Notes: generated from the sequence alone by a model not told the origin. DNA of 43,399 nt from Sphingobacteriaceae bacterium (GCA_947453445.1 CANGGP010000024.1:1-43399), one strand, 5' to 3'. Positions 9,071 to 16,948 are shown, counted from the first letter of the stretch. Numbers and translations: made by a program.

Positions 9071-9385
9071 TTAAATACAAGAAGCAGGTTTTGGTATACC
9101 GGCAATTTTGGTGGCAGTTTTTAATGGTCCTTGCGGAAACAAAGTATAAAACTCTTTAATGCTTACCACGCCGCTGTTACCAACCTTTCGGATGTTCAAG
9201 GCCACTTCTTTTTGATGTTCGCTTTGCAAATAACTAATCACATCCCAATGCCTTGGACTTAATTCTAAATTTGCTTCTTTGGCTAATGCTTCAGCAATGC
9301 TTTTATCCCATTGCGAAAAATCGGTGAGGTATCCTTCTTCATTCACGGCTATATTTTTACCGCTTATTTCTTTTAACTGTGACAT
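9071..9385 (-). CDS. tusE: TusE/DsrC family sulfur-relay protein
   Basis: At 104 residues this has the usual length of the TusE/DsrC/DsvC family and its signatures: NEEGYLTDFSQWDKSIAEAL, LSPRHWDVISYLQ, and the C-terminal arm KIAGIPKPASCI. The penultimate Cys103 is the conserved sulfur-accepting residue. The second arm cysteine found in dissimilatory DsrC, eleven residues earlier, is Thr92 here, so the protein has a TusE-like single-cysteine arm. TusE relays sulfur in tRNA thiolation, while related proteins serve sulfur oxidation. It lies 18 bases after the SQR-like gene and 22 before the DsrE2 gene. No tRNA-thiolating MnmA or TusBCD genes are nearby, so sulfide metabolism is the more likely context. 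Confidence 0.9.
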   Translation of the reverse strand: MSQLKEISGKNIAVNEEGYLTDFSQWDKSIAEALAKEANLELSPRHWDVISYLQSEHQKEVALNIRKVGNSGVVSIKEFYTLFPQGPLKTATKIAGIPKPASCI

Positions 9386-9403
9386 AATATTATTTTTTAA
9401 TGG

Positions 9404-10651
9404 TTAATGTTCTATATTTTCAAAATGTTTGCCTGACTCTTGCATGGTGGTTGATACAAAAGGAATGTGGGTGCCCTTGAGTAACATGTTCCAATAAATC
9501 CATTTAAAGGCCAGTTTGCCCATGTGGTTGATGCGACTTTCTTTTAATAAACGCAAAGGACCAATGCCCGGGAAGGGAAATGTGCCTTCAACAGGTTCGT
9601 GGGTATAATTAAAATCAATCAATAAGGCTTTGCCGTTTCCGGTTTCAACAAAACAATTTGCATGACCGTCGAATTCTTCTTTTAAAGCTTCGCCTTTCAT
9701 GTAACGCAAAATGTTTTCGGTTAAAATTTCTGCTTCAAAGTGGGCCACTGATCCTGCTTTAGATGCAGGAATATTGGAAGCATCACCCAACACAAAAACA
9801 TTTTCAAAATCTTTCGATTGCAAAGTGGCTTTGTTGGTTGGCACATAGTTTAATTCATCGCCCATGCCCGAGCGGCCAATCACATCATCACCTTTATTGG
9901 TTGGTACTGTTACCAATAAATCAAAAGGAATTTCTTTGCCGCCATAATCAACAATTACTTTTTTGTCGTTGTCGATGCTTTCAATGGCAAAATCGGTTTC
10001 AATGTGGATGTTTTTGTCGTGCAACAAATGATCTAGTGCTTGGGTGGCTTTTGGTTTGGTAAATGCGCCACTCAATGGTGTTACATAAGTTATTTCTACT
10101 TTGTCGCGCATTTTTTTGTGTTTAAAAAATGAATCGGCTAAAAATGCAAATTCGAGTGGGGCAACCGGACATTTAATTGGCATTTCGGTGATGTGCACCA
10201 CCAATTTGCCGCCATCCCAAGTGCGTAACCTGTTGCGCAGTGCCAAAGCCCCTTCATAAGTATAAAAATCAAACACACTATGGTGCCAACATTTTCCTTG
10301 CATACCTTGAGTTTCTTCCGGTGCAATGCGAGCGCCGGTGGCCACAATTAAAATGTCGTAGTTTAATTTTTTGCCATCTTCCAACAACACAACATTGTTT
10401 TTGGCTTCGATGCGATCGATTTTCGATTTGATTAAGTGAACATTTTTCGGAATAAATTCTTCAATTTCTTTTACAATGTCTTGCGGCTCATAAATATCGA
10501 AAGGAAGAAATAAATAACCGGGTTGATAATAGTGTTTTGTTCTTTCATCCACTATGCTGATTTGCCAGGTGTTTTTGTCTAACTCGTGACTTAAATGATT
10601 GGCCATCATGGTACCTGCTGTACCTGCACCTAAAATGAGTAATTGTTTCAT
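9404..10651 (-). CDS. Sulfide:quinone oxidoreductase-like FAD protein
   Basis: This 415-residue flavoprotein begins with an FAD-binding fold (LLILGAGTAGTMMANHL, residues 4-20) and has YDILIVATGA (98-107) and a C-terminal FAD motif VFVLGDASNIPASKAG (285-300). Three cysteines, Cys121, Cys161 (PIKCPVAPLEF) and Cys333, are at places consistent with the redox cysteines of sulfide:quinone oxidoreductases. The C-terminus has an aromatic, basic stretch (HMGKLAFKWIYWNMLLKG) like the membrane-contact helix of that family. SQR oxidises sulfide to polysulfide or persulfide and reduces quinone. The frame extends to 10678, but the ATG at 10651 starts directly with the FAD fold. It leads a unit with tusE/dsrC-like and dsrE2-like genes. 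A related flavocytochrome or NDH-2-like enzyme is the alternative. Confidence 0.8.
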   Translation of the reverse strand: MKQLLILGAGTAGTMMANHLSHELDKNTWQISIVDERTKHYYQPGYLFLPFDIYEPQDIVKEIEEFIPKNVHLIKSKIDRIEAKNNVVLLEDGKKLNYDILIVATGARIAPEETQGMQGKCWHHSVFDFYTYEGALALRNRLRTWDGGKLVVHITEMPIKCPVAPLEFAFLADSFFKHKKMRDKVEITYVTPLSGAFTKPKATQALDHLLHDKNIHIETDFAIESIDNDKKVIVDYGGKEIPFDLLVTVPTNKGDDVIGRSGMGDELNYVPTNKATLQSKDFENVFVLGDASNIPASKAGSVAHFEAEILTENILRYMKGEALKEEFDGHANCFVETGNGKALLIDFNYTHEPVEGTFPFPGIGPLRLLKESRINHMGKLAFKWIYWNMLLKGTHIPFVSTTMQESGKHFENIEH

Positions 10652-10675
10652 AAACGTTGGCTTTAAATGCCGACA

Positions 10676-10683
10676 CAAAATTA
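10676..10683 (-). promoter_or_regulatory. Candidate -7 box for the sulfur operon
   Basis: On the minus strand TAATTTTG matches TAnnTTTG and ends 24 bases before the ATG at 10651. No TTG was found at the usual 17-23 base distance, so a regulator may be needed or the match is chance. Confidence 0.35.
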
Positions 10684-10760
10684 GCCGCTAAAAACACGGT
10701 GCTAACTGACCTGCCTCAGGTTGCGCCTTGATAGGAATCATCGGTAATAACAAGACTTAT

Positions 10761-10774
10761 GTAACATTTGTTAC
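10761..10774. promoter_or_regulatory. Palindrome GTAACATTTGTTAC, possible regulator site
   Basis: GTAAC-ATTT-GTTAC is an inverted repeat with 5-base arms and a 4-base centre (6-base arms if A/T next to the centre are counted). This spacing is typical of CRP/FNR-family binding sites. It lies about 80 bases upstream of the -7 box of the sulfur operon, a position usable by an activator. Regulator identity is not shown. Confidence 0.4.
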
Positions 10775-11011
10775 CAAATAAAATAAACAAGAATTGCAAA
10801 TTGCGATTGTATTAATGTAGCATAAATTAATGCGCTTGCACATAAACAAATTTTACTTGCCAAAACCCATTTTATTTTCTAAGTGAACAATAATAAGCCT
10901 GCTCTGATTTCATGAAAAGTTTTTTTAAAGTTTTGTATGATGTTTATTTTACAAAAAATTACTTGGCTTGAATTTCAAAAAAGTAAAAGGAATACATTTC
11001 ATCACAAGCTA

Positions 11012-11046
11012 AAATCTTGAATCTGTAATTTGCAATCTGCAATCAA
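11012..11046. repeat. Degenerate heptamer tandem repeat, locus A
   Basis: Five consecutive 7-base units can be read: AAATCTT, GAATCTG, TAATTTG, CAATCTG, CAATCAA. The consensus is NAATCTG. The same unit occurs at 16254-16309. Confidence 0.6.
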
Positions 11047-11091
11047 AATTTCCTACCCTCCTGCCCTATAATATTGATAAATTTTGTCAGT

Positions 11092-11122
11092 AAAAAAGGC
11101 TGCCCATTTCTGAACAGCCTTT
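11092..11122 (-). terminator. Rho-independent terminator after the giant adhesin gene
   Basis: Read on the minus strand, AAAGGCTG, a 12-base loop and CAGCCTTT form an 8-base stem, followed by a run of T (11094-11092 and on). It lies 30 bases after the stop codon of the gene ending at 11152. Confidence 0.8.
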
Positions 11123-11151
11123 CATTTCGAAAAGATAAGGTTTGTCTTTTT

Positions 11152-14100
11152 TTAGTCTTTAATCACACGCATGGTTTTCACTTCACCATTGTTATTCACG
11201 CTAAGGATATAAAATCCTTTGGCCAATGAAGCCAAATCAAGACTAATATCTGAAGATGCATGCATGTTGTTGTAAACCATTTCACCTAAGCCATTGGTTA
11301 AAGTGATAAGGATTCTTTCGCTGCTTAGACCTTCGATGTGAATATTTACATTACCATTAAACGGATTAGGATAAACATTTACACTTAAGCCTTTATTTAG
11401 ATTTTGTTGTAAACCGGTACAATTAGAAACCGATTGGGTAAAGGCCGCTGAATTGTTGCAACCATTGGCTGCGGTAGCGTTAACACTGTAAATAGTAGTG
11501 ATGGTAGGATTCACGGCAATCAGCGATCCGGTGCCATTGTTACTCCAACTGTAGCTTGATGCGCCACTTACAGTAATGTTTGCGGTTTCACCAACACAAA
11601 TCAAACTTGCATTGCTCACAACAGTAATTGTTGGATTGGCTTTTACCGACACGGTACTAACGGCCGGCACATTGCTTACACAACCATCGGTACTGGTACC
11701 ACTTACACTATAATTGGTAGTCACACTTGGCGATACCACGCTGCTTCCACCGCTAATGGTATAGGTGTTTGCACCACCAGGCAAAATGCTAAATGATTTT
11801 CCTGCACAAATAGCGCCGCTGTTTACGCTAATAACCGGTAAGGCATTTACTGTTACTGAACTAACTGCCGCAATGCTGCTGATACAACCTTCAATACTGG
11901 TGCCGCTTACACTGTAATTGGCATTGCTCGAAGGTGAAACAGTATTGCTGCCACTGCTGATGGTATAAGTATTGGCACCTGCGGGGATGATGGTGAATAC
12001 TTTACCCGCACAAATGACGCCGCTATTTACAGATATACTTGGAATTGCATTAACAGTAAGATTACTTACGGCAATATTGCTGCTTAAACAACCTGCAGTA
12101 CTGGTACCACTTACACTATAAGAAGAATTACCTGCCGGCGAAACAGTGTTGCTGCCGCCACTAATGGTATAAGTATTTGCACCTGAAGGAATAATTGTAA
12201 AAATATCACCGGCGCAAATAGCACCGCTATTCACAGAAACAGTCGGTAAAGCATTCACACTCACCGAACTGATGGCGGTGTTACTGCTTACACATCCCAA
12301 TAAACTTGTACCGGTAACACTATAGGTGTTGTTGGCATTTGGACTAACGGTTGTGCTGCCGCCACTAATGGTATAAGTATTGGCACCACTTGGCACGATG
12401 GTAAAAGTGCTGCCCGAACAAATGGCACCGCTATTTACTGCAACGGTAGGCAATGCAATAACACTTAATTGACTAACAGCAGTGTTGCTGCCAATACAGC
12501 CGGCAGTGCTTGTTCCTGTAATACTGTAACTGTTGTTCGATAAAGGACTCACCACGCTGTTGCCACCGCTAATGGTATATGTATTGGCACCACTTGGAAT
12601 AATGGTGAAGGATTTGCCTGAACAAATACTGCCGCTATTCACTGCAATGGTAGGTGTAATATATACAGTCACCGAACTGGTAGCAGTGTTTGCACCTATA
12701 CATCCGTTAAGAGCTGTACCAGTAACAGTGTATGAAGTGCTTGCTGAAGGACTCACATTTGAACTGCTTCCTTGAATGGTATAAGTGTTTGCACCCGAAG
12801 GTATAATTGAAAATGAATTGCCTGAACAAATACTGCCGCTATTCACCGAAATGGTTGGGGTGGTGTTCACGCTTACTGAACTTGTTGCAGTGTTGGCACT
12901 AATACATCCATTGGCAGCGGTACCGGTAACTGTGTAAGTAGTATTTGTAGAAGGGCTCACATTACTGTTACCACCTTGTATGGTATAAGTATTGGCACCC
13001 GAAGCGATAATTGAAAATGAATTACCCGAACAAATTGTACCACTGTTAACTGTAATGGTAGGTGTTGTGTTCACAACAACTGAACTGCTTGCGGTATTCA
13101 CACCGGCACATCCATTGGCCGCTGTGCCAATCACAGTGTAAGTAGTGTTTACTAAAGGACTCACGTTGCTGCTACCACCTTGAATGGTATATGTGGCGGC
13201 ACCTGAAGGAATAATGGAGAATGTATTACCCGAACAAATATTACCGCTGTTCACAGCAATAGTTGGCGAAGTATTCACGGTAAGACTACTGTTGTTATTT
13301 GCAGGCACTGTGCATCCGGTTAAAGTTCCACTTACGCTTATCACAGTATTGCTTACAGCTAATACGCTAATGCTGGCGCTTGTTGCACCGGTACTCCATG
13401 AATAGGTATTCACGCCTGAAGCTGATAAGGTCACACTTTGACCTGAACACAAAGTAGCTGAATTTACAACAATGCTTGGCGCAGGTGAAGTGCTTAAACT
13501 AACACTAACAGGCGCCGAATTACAACCGGCAGTGCTGGTGCCAAATACTGTAAATACAGTGTTACTATTGGCCACAGGGTTAATATTGCTGGATGTACCG
13601 CCATTGCTCCAACTGTAAGCGTTGGCACCGCTTGCTGTTAAAGTGGCTGTGCCACCAACACAATTGGTTACTGATAGTGCCGAAACAGTTGGATTGGCAT
13701 AAACAATAATATTGGCTACTGCTGTATTTGCGCTTAAACAACCCAATGAGCTGGTGCCTGTTACTGAATAATTGGAAGTGCTTGCAGGTGATACTGTGGT
13801 GTTTCCACTACTGTATGTATAAGTGTTTGCGCCTGAAGCAAGCAATGTAAATACTTGTCCTGCACAAATACTGCCGCTGTTTATACTTACAGTCGGCAAG
13901 CTGTAAACAGTAAGTGCCACAGTTGATGATTTAACACAACTGTTTGCGTCGGTAACATTTATGGTGTAAATGGTATTGGCAGTTGGATTTACAGTTTGTG
14001 AGCTGCTTGAAGCACCCGATACCCATGCATATGAATAGGCCCCGGTACCACCGCTAGCACCCGAAGTAAGGGTGGCGGTTGCACCACTACAAATTGTTGC

Positions 14101-15939
14101 CGACGATCCGGCCACAGTTAAAGTGATTGCGCTTGGTTGGGTAATGGTAACGGTATTGGAGCTTGTGCAATTGTTTGCATCGGTTACAGTAACTGTTAAA
14201 ACACCCGAATTTTGATTTACCAAAGCCGATGAAGTTGAACTGCTCGACCACAAATATGTGTAAGCTCCGGTGCCACCGCTAGCTATCACTGAAGCGCCAC
14301 CGTTGTTTCCGGCATTACAACTCACATTGCTTACGCTTGTTGATGTATTTAATGCCGTAGGTTGTGTAATTGTTACCGAAGCAGTAATTCTACAATTGTT
14401 TACATCGGCAATGGTGACTGTTTTTACACCTGCATTTAAACTGCTTGCCACCGAAGCGGTACCCGCAGTTGACCAAAGATATGAATAAGGCGCTGTGCCT
14501 CCTGATACTGTAACACTGGCCGAACCGTTAGTGCCGCCATTACACAATACATTCACTGCTGCTGTACCACTACTCATGGTTGCGGCAGGCTGGGTAATGG
14601 CAAATGTTTTGGTTAAAACAGGACAAAGATTTGCGTCTATAATATTACATGTATAATTATTGGCTGATAAACTACCGGCAGTAGCTGCACTGCCAACTGA
14701 TGGCGACCATGAATAAGTATATGGAGAAGTACCTCCTGAAACAGAAACATTCGCCACACCATTGCCCGAGCCAAAACACGATAAATTGGTTTGGCTACTT
14801 GAGGCAGCTAAAACTGAGGGCTCAGTAATGGTATAAGTTGAAGCAGTTAATAAATTATTGGCGTCTTTAACGGTTAAAGTATATACACCGGCCGATAATC
14901 CCGATAAGCCTGAAGTATTTGCGCCACCGGGGGCCCAAGTATAAGAGTAAGGAGAGGTGCCACCATTTACTGTAGACGACAAAGCTGCATTGGAATTTCC
15001 GTTACAAGCTAAAGTAGTAGTTTGAGAAATGTCAACACCATACAACAAAGTAATTAGCACTTTACCATTTCCTAAGGTGTTTAATACACTTAATGAAGTG
15101 CTTGTTGCTGTATTAATCAAGTATGAACTTCCACCATAACCGGCTGTATATCCGCCACCGCCGCCGCCGCCGCCATTATAACCGCCGCCGCCGCCGCCGC
15201 CGCCTGTGCTACATGAACACGAACCGCCGCCACCGCCAAAACCGCCGTCGCCATGAGGTGCTCCGGGATTACCGCCTGCACCCGGAATACCACCCAACTG
15301 ACCGGCACCACCATTTAAAAATGATTGTGCCACGGTGTAGTATGAACCACTCCATGTTTGTCCTTGTCCGTTAGAATTATATCCAGCACCAACTCCACCA
15401 AAAGTGGAGGGTGAAGCATTAAGCACCGAAGTCGATAAACTGGCATCTTGTCCGCTTAGGTATTGTTGCGCAGCACCGCCACCTCCACCTGCAACAGCCA
15501 ATAAAGTAGAGCCGTTGGTTACAAATGATCCACCGCCACCACCATCAGAATTTGACGGGGCATATGTAGAACCCATTTGACCTACCAGTATGTTTAATAC
15601 TGTACCTGCTGAGAATGTAAAATTTCCAGTAATTCTTGCGCCATAACCTGAATAGCTTGATGCGTTACCGCCACTGGCACCATACACATCAATGCGGTAA
15701 GGACCAGTTACCGGAACCGTCCATGTTTGAATACCGGCATTCGACGTAACCGCACCATTCAAATTGGTTGATGCATACGCACTGTTAATTTGTCCTTGGC
15801 TAGGTCCAACCCTTCCGGTTGCGCCCGCCGAAGTAAAACTATAAGTGATTTGCGCATCCAACTGCCTTGAGCCGAATGCCAAACCCACTGCCGCAATTAA
15901 AATTGCTGCTCTTTTTGTTGTAAAAATTGGCTTTTTCAT
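11152..15939 (-). CDS. Giant T9SS adhesin with glycine-rich head, SprB and Ig-like repeats
   Basis: This 1595-residue surface protein starts at the ATG at 15939 (MKKPIFTTKRAAILIAAVGL, signal peptide ending near LDAQ); an upstream in-frame ATG at 15975 is less likely. Residues ~80-280 are a glycine-rich domain with long Gly runs and CSCS. Four SprB-type repeats follow (~320-620; SGGTSPYTYSW, then ITQPxA). Then come about twelve Ig-like units of ~68 residues with the core VNSGxICxG..F.I.PSGANTYTI. The C-terminus is a type A T9SS sorting domain (VYPNPFNGNVNIHIEG, GLGEMVYN, LAKGFYILSV). SprB repeats are known from the gliding adhesin of Flavobacterium; a role in adhesion or motility is inferred. 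The gene is probably monocistronic: a terminator follows, and a weak TAATTTTG (15968-15961) lies just upstream of the start. Confidence 0.9.
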   Translation of the reverse strand: MKKPIFTTKRAAILIAAVGLAFGSRQLDAQITYSFTSAGATGRVGPSQGQINSAYASTNLNGAVTSNAGIQTWTVPVTGPYRIDVYGASGGNASSYSGYGARITGNFTFSAGTVLNILVGQMGSTYAPSNSDGGGGGSFVTNGSTLLAVAGGGGGAAQQYLSGQDASLSTSVLNASPSTFGGVGAGYNSNGQGQTWSGSYYTVAQSFLNGGAGQLGGIPGAGGNPGAPHGDGGFGGGGGSCSCSTGGGGGGGGYNGGGGGGGGYTAGYGGSSYLINTATSTSLSVLNTLGNGKVLITLLYGVDISQTTTLACNGNSNAALSSTVNGGTSPYSYTWAPGGANTSGLSGLSAGVYTLTVKDANNLLTASTYTITEPSVLAASSSQTNLSCFGSGNGVANVSVSGGTSPYTYSWSPSVGSAATAGSLSANNYTCNIIDANLCPVLTKTFAITQPAATMSSGTAAVNVLCNGGTNGSASVTVSGGTAPYSYLWSTAGTASVASSLNAGVKTVTIADVNNCRITASVTITQPTALNTSTSVSNVSCNAGNNGGASVIASGGTGAYTYLWSSSSTSSALVNQNSGVLTVTVTDANNCTSSNTVTITQPSAITLTVAGSSATICSGATATLTSGASGGTGAYSYAWVSGASSSSQTVNPTANTIYTINVTDANSCVKSSTVALTVYSLPTVSINSGSICAGQVFTLLASGANTYTYSSGNTTVSPASTSNYSVTGTSSLGCLSANTAVANIIVYANPTVSALSVTNCVGGTATLTASGANAYSWSNGGTSSNINPVANSNTVFTVFGTSTAGCNSAPVSVSLSTSPAPSIVVNSATLCSGQSVTLSASGVNTYSWSTGATSASISVLAVSNTVISVSGTLTGCTVPANNNSSLTVNTSPTIAVNSGNICSGNTFSIIPSGAATYTIQGGSSNVSPLVNTTYTVIGTAANGCAGVNTASSSVVVNTTPTITVNSGTICSGNSFSIIASGANTYTIQGGNSNVSPSTNTTYTVTGTAANGCISANTATSSVSVNTTPTISVNSGSICSGNSFSIIPSGANTYTIQGSSSNVSPSASTSYTVTGTALNGCIGANTATSSVTVYITPTIAVNSGSICSGKSFTIIPSGANTYTISGGNSVVSPLSNNSYSITGTSTAGCIGSNTAVSQLSVIALPTVAVNSGAICSGSTFTIVPSGANTYTISGGSTTVSPNANNTYSVTGTSLLGCVSSNTAISSVSVNALPTVSVNSGAICAGDIFTIIPSGANTYTISGGSNTVSPAGNSSYSVSGTSTAGCLSSNIAVSNLTVNAIPSISVNSGVICAGKVFTIIPAGANTYTISSGSNTVSPSSNANYSVSGTSIEGCISSIAAVSSVTVNALPVISVNSGAICAGKSFSILPGGANTYTISGGSSVVSPSVTTNYSVSGTSTDGCVSNVPAVSTVSVKANPTITVVSNASLICVGETANITVSGASSYSWSNNGTGSLIAVNPTITTIYSVNATAANGCNNSAAFTQSVSNCTGLQQNLNKGLSVNVYPNPFNGNVNIHIEGLSSERILITLTNGLGEMVYNNMHASSDISLDLASLAKGFYILSVNNNGEVKTMRVIKD
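11641..13271 (-). repeat. Eight tandem 204-bp coding repeats in the adhesin gene
   Basis: Eight consecutive units of about 204 bp (68 residues) share strong DNA and protein similarity; the segment encoding GANTYTI recurs at a steady 204-base step (for example near 12170, 12374, 12578 and 12782). More divergent units flank it on both sides (about 11430-13900). Such repeats favour recombination and length change. Confidence 0.85.
15100..15560 (-). repeat. Glycine-rich coding segment with GGC-type trinucleotide runs
   Basis: The plus strand shows runs of CCG/CCA triplets, strongest at 15154-15210, coding poly-glycine on the minus strand. This yields spurious arginine-rich and alanine-rich open frames on the other frames, which are not listed as genes. 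Confidence 0.8.
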
Positions 15940-16089
15940 ATCCTTGTAAATTTCTTTCGACAAAATTACAGGCAATTGATTTCGACGTTTTGATTAGTGA
16001 TTTAAGTCACACGATGCTCCACAAGCCAATATACACGGGCACTTATTTGCTTGAATTAAAAAAAGGAGATTTTCTATTTTAATTGCTTT

Positions 16090-16125
16090 CTTACATATGT
16101 AAGGTTTGGCGGAATATGTAAGGTT
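16090..16125. promoter_or_regulatory. Palindrome CTTACATATGTAAG with a direct half-copy
   Basis: A perfect 14-base palindrome at 16090-16103 is followed by a second copy of its right half: ATATGTAAGGTT occurs at 16095-16106 and again at 16114-16125, a 19-base step (about two helical turns). It lies about 150 bases upstream of the adhesin start. The arrangement suggests a site for a dimeric regulator, which is inference. Confidence 0.4.
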
Positions 16126-16253
16126 CTAAAATGTCAAAACAAACCAAACACTTCAATTTTTTTTATTACATCTTAACTTTGGATGTTTTTATCGCAACAA
16201 TGTATTGTGCCATCTTTCGAATTTGCTTAATGTATAGGTTTTATCTGAATCAT

Positions 16254-16309
16254 AAATCTACAGTCTGAAATCTGTAATTTGAAATCTATAATATGAAATC
16301 TGTTATCTT
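16254..16309. repeat. Degenerate heptamer tandem repeat, locus B
   Basis: Eight consecutive 7-base units: AAATCTA, CAGTCTG, AAATCTG, TAATTTG, AAATCTA, TAATATG, AAATCTG, TTATCTT. The unit and the internal variant TAATTTG match locus A at 11012. It lies just after the 3' end of the PepSY-like gene (stop at 16311). Confidence 0.65.
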
Positions 16310-16310
16310 C

Positions 16311-16760
16311 TTATTCCTTATTATCTTCTTGACTTAAGTAACTGCCTTGCGCATCAAAAATAAAATCGATGTGACCCACTTCTGCTTCGTAAGTAATTTT
16401 TCCGGCAGCATCGCTAATTTTAGAAGCTTCTTTAATTTTTTTACCGGGCATGTTCTTGTCTAAGTATGTTTTAACAGCCGGCGGTAATTCGCTAATTTTT
16501 ATTTCTGTTTCCGTTTCTAAACAATTGCCTTTTTCATCAAAACTTGCACTCATCTCAGCTTTTTCAAAATCAAACTCAGCTTCGTAATTCACGTTTTCTT
16601 TTTGCCAATGTTCAACTTTTGTGCCCGGAAATTTTTTGGCAAAGGCTTCCTTTACTGCATTTGGCAATTCCTTCTCAGAAATGCGCTGCGCTGATACAAA
16701 ACTTGTACAGACTAAAAATGTCAAAAAAATGATGTTGTTTTTCAAAGCTGTTTTAATCAA
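16311..16760 (-). CDS. PepSY-like periplasmic protein
   Basis: This 149-residue protein has a signal peptide (IIFLTFLVCTSFVSAQ) followed by two PepSY-like/DUF2874-type units: LPNAVKEAFAKKFPGTKVEHWQ with YEAEFDFEKAEMSASFDEKG, and LPPAVKTYLDKNMPGKKIKEA with TYEAEVGHIDFIFDAQG. The family is common in Bacteroidota periplasms and its function is not settled; PepSY domains are thought to inhibit or regulate partners. No ATG exists before the signal peptide; the only plausible start is the TTG at 16760, which itself overlaps a TATCTTTG sequence resembling a -7 box (16765-16758), so the true start is uncertain. Highly charged C-terminus QEDNKE. Confidence 0.8.
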   Translation of the reverse strand: MIKTALKNNIIFLTFLVCTSFVSAQRISEKELPNAVKEAFAKKFPGTKVEHWQKENVNYEAEFDFEKAEMSASFDEKGNCLETETEIKISELPPAVKTYLDKNMPGKKIKEASKISDAAGKITYEAEVGHIDFIFDAQGSYLSQEDNKE

Positions 16761-16948
16761 AGATACAAATTAAGAAACAGTATTAAGAAGCATCACATAA
16801 ATTCTTACCATGCTAAATCGCGACAATATTTTCGACCAATGCCTGCTTTTAACCCACCACGATTCACAAATTGTCTATTTATTGTTAGAAAAAATCACCG
16901 CTGTGCGTAATTTTTGATTATTTTTAAAGTCTCAATTTAAAAAGAGTG

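Larger units (their letters stand above)
10652..11151. other. Long intergenic region upstream of the sulfur cluster
   Basis: About 500 AT-rich bases without a convincing gene. From left to right it holds a candidate -7 box for the SQR-like gene (10676-10683), a palindrome (10761-10774), a heptamer repeat (11012-11046) and the terminator of the giant adhesin gene (11092-11122). The remaining sequence shows nothing recognisable. Confidence 0.6.
15940..16310. other. Intergenic region with palindrome and heptamer repeat
   Basis: These 371 bases between two minus-strand genes hold the palindrome at 16090-16103 with a partial copy, and the heptamer repeat at 16254-16309. No ORF of interest and no clean promoter pair were seen. 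Confidence 0.55.

Noticed and set aside
11641-13271. CRISPR-like regular repetition
   Set aside because: The 204-bp period is coding and similar along its whole length with no unique spacers; it is an Ig-like protein repeat.
15117-15374. Arg/His-rich and Ala-rich small frames over the glycine-rich segment
   Set aside because: Shadows of GGC-type glycine codons in other frames.
16908-16916. TAATTTTTG as a -7 box for the TolA-like gene
   Set aside because: It has three instead of two bases between TA and TTTG, and the nearest TTG is 23 bases away; too weak to list.
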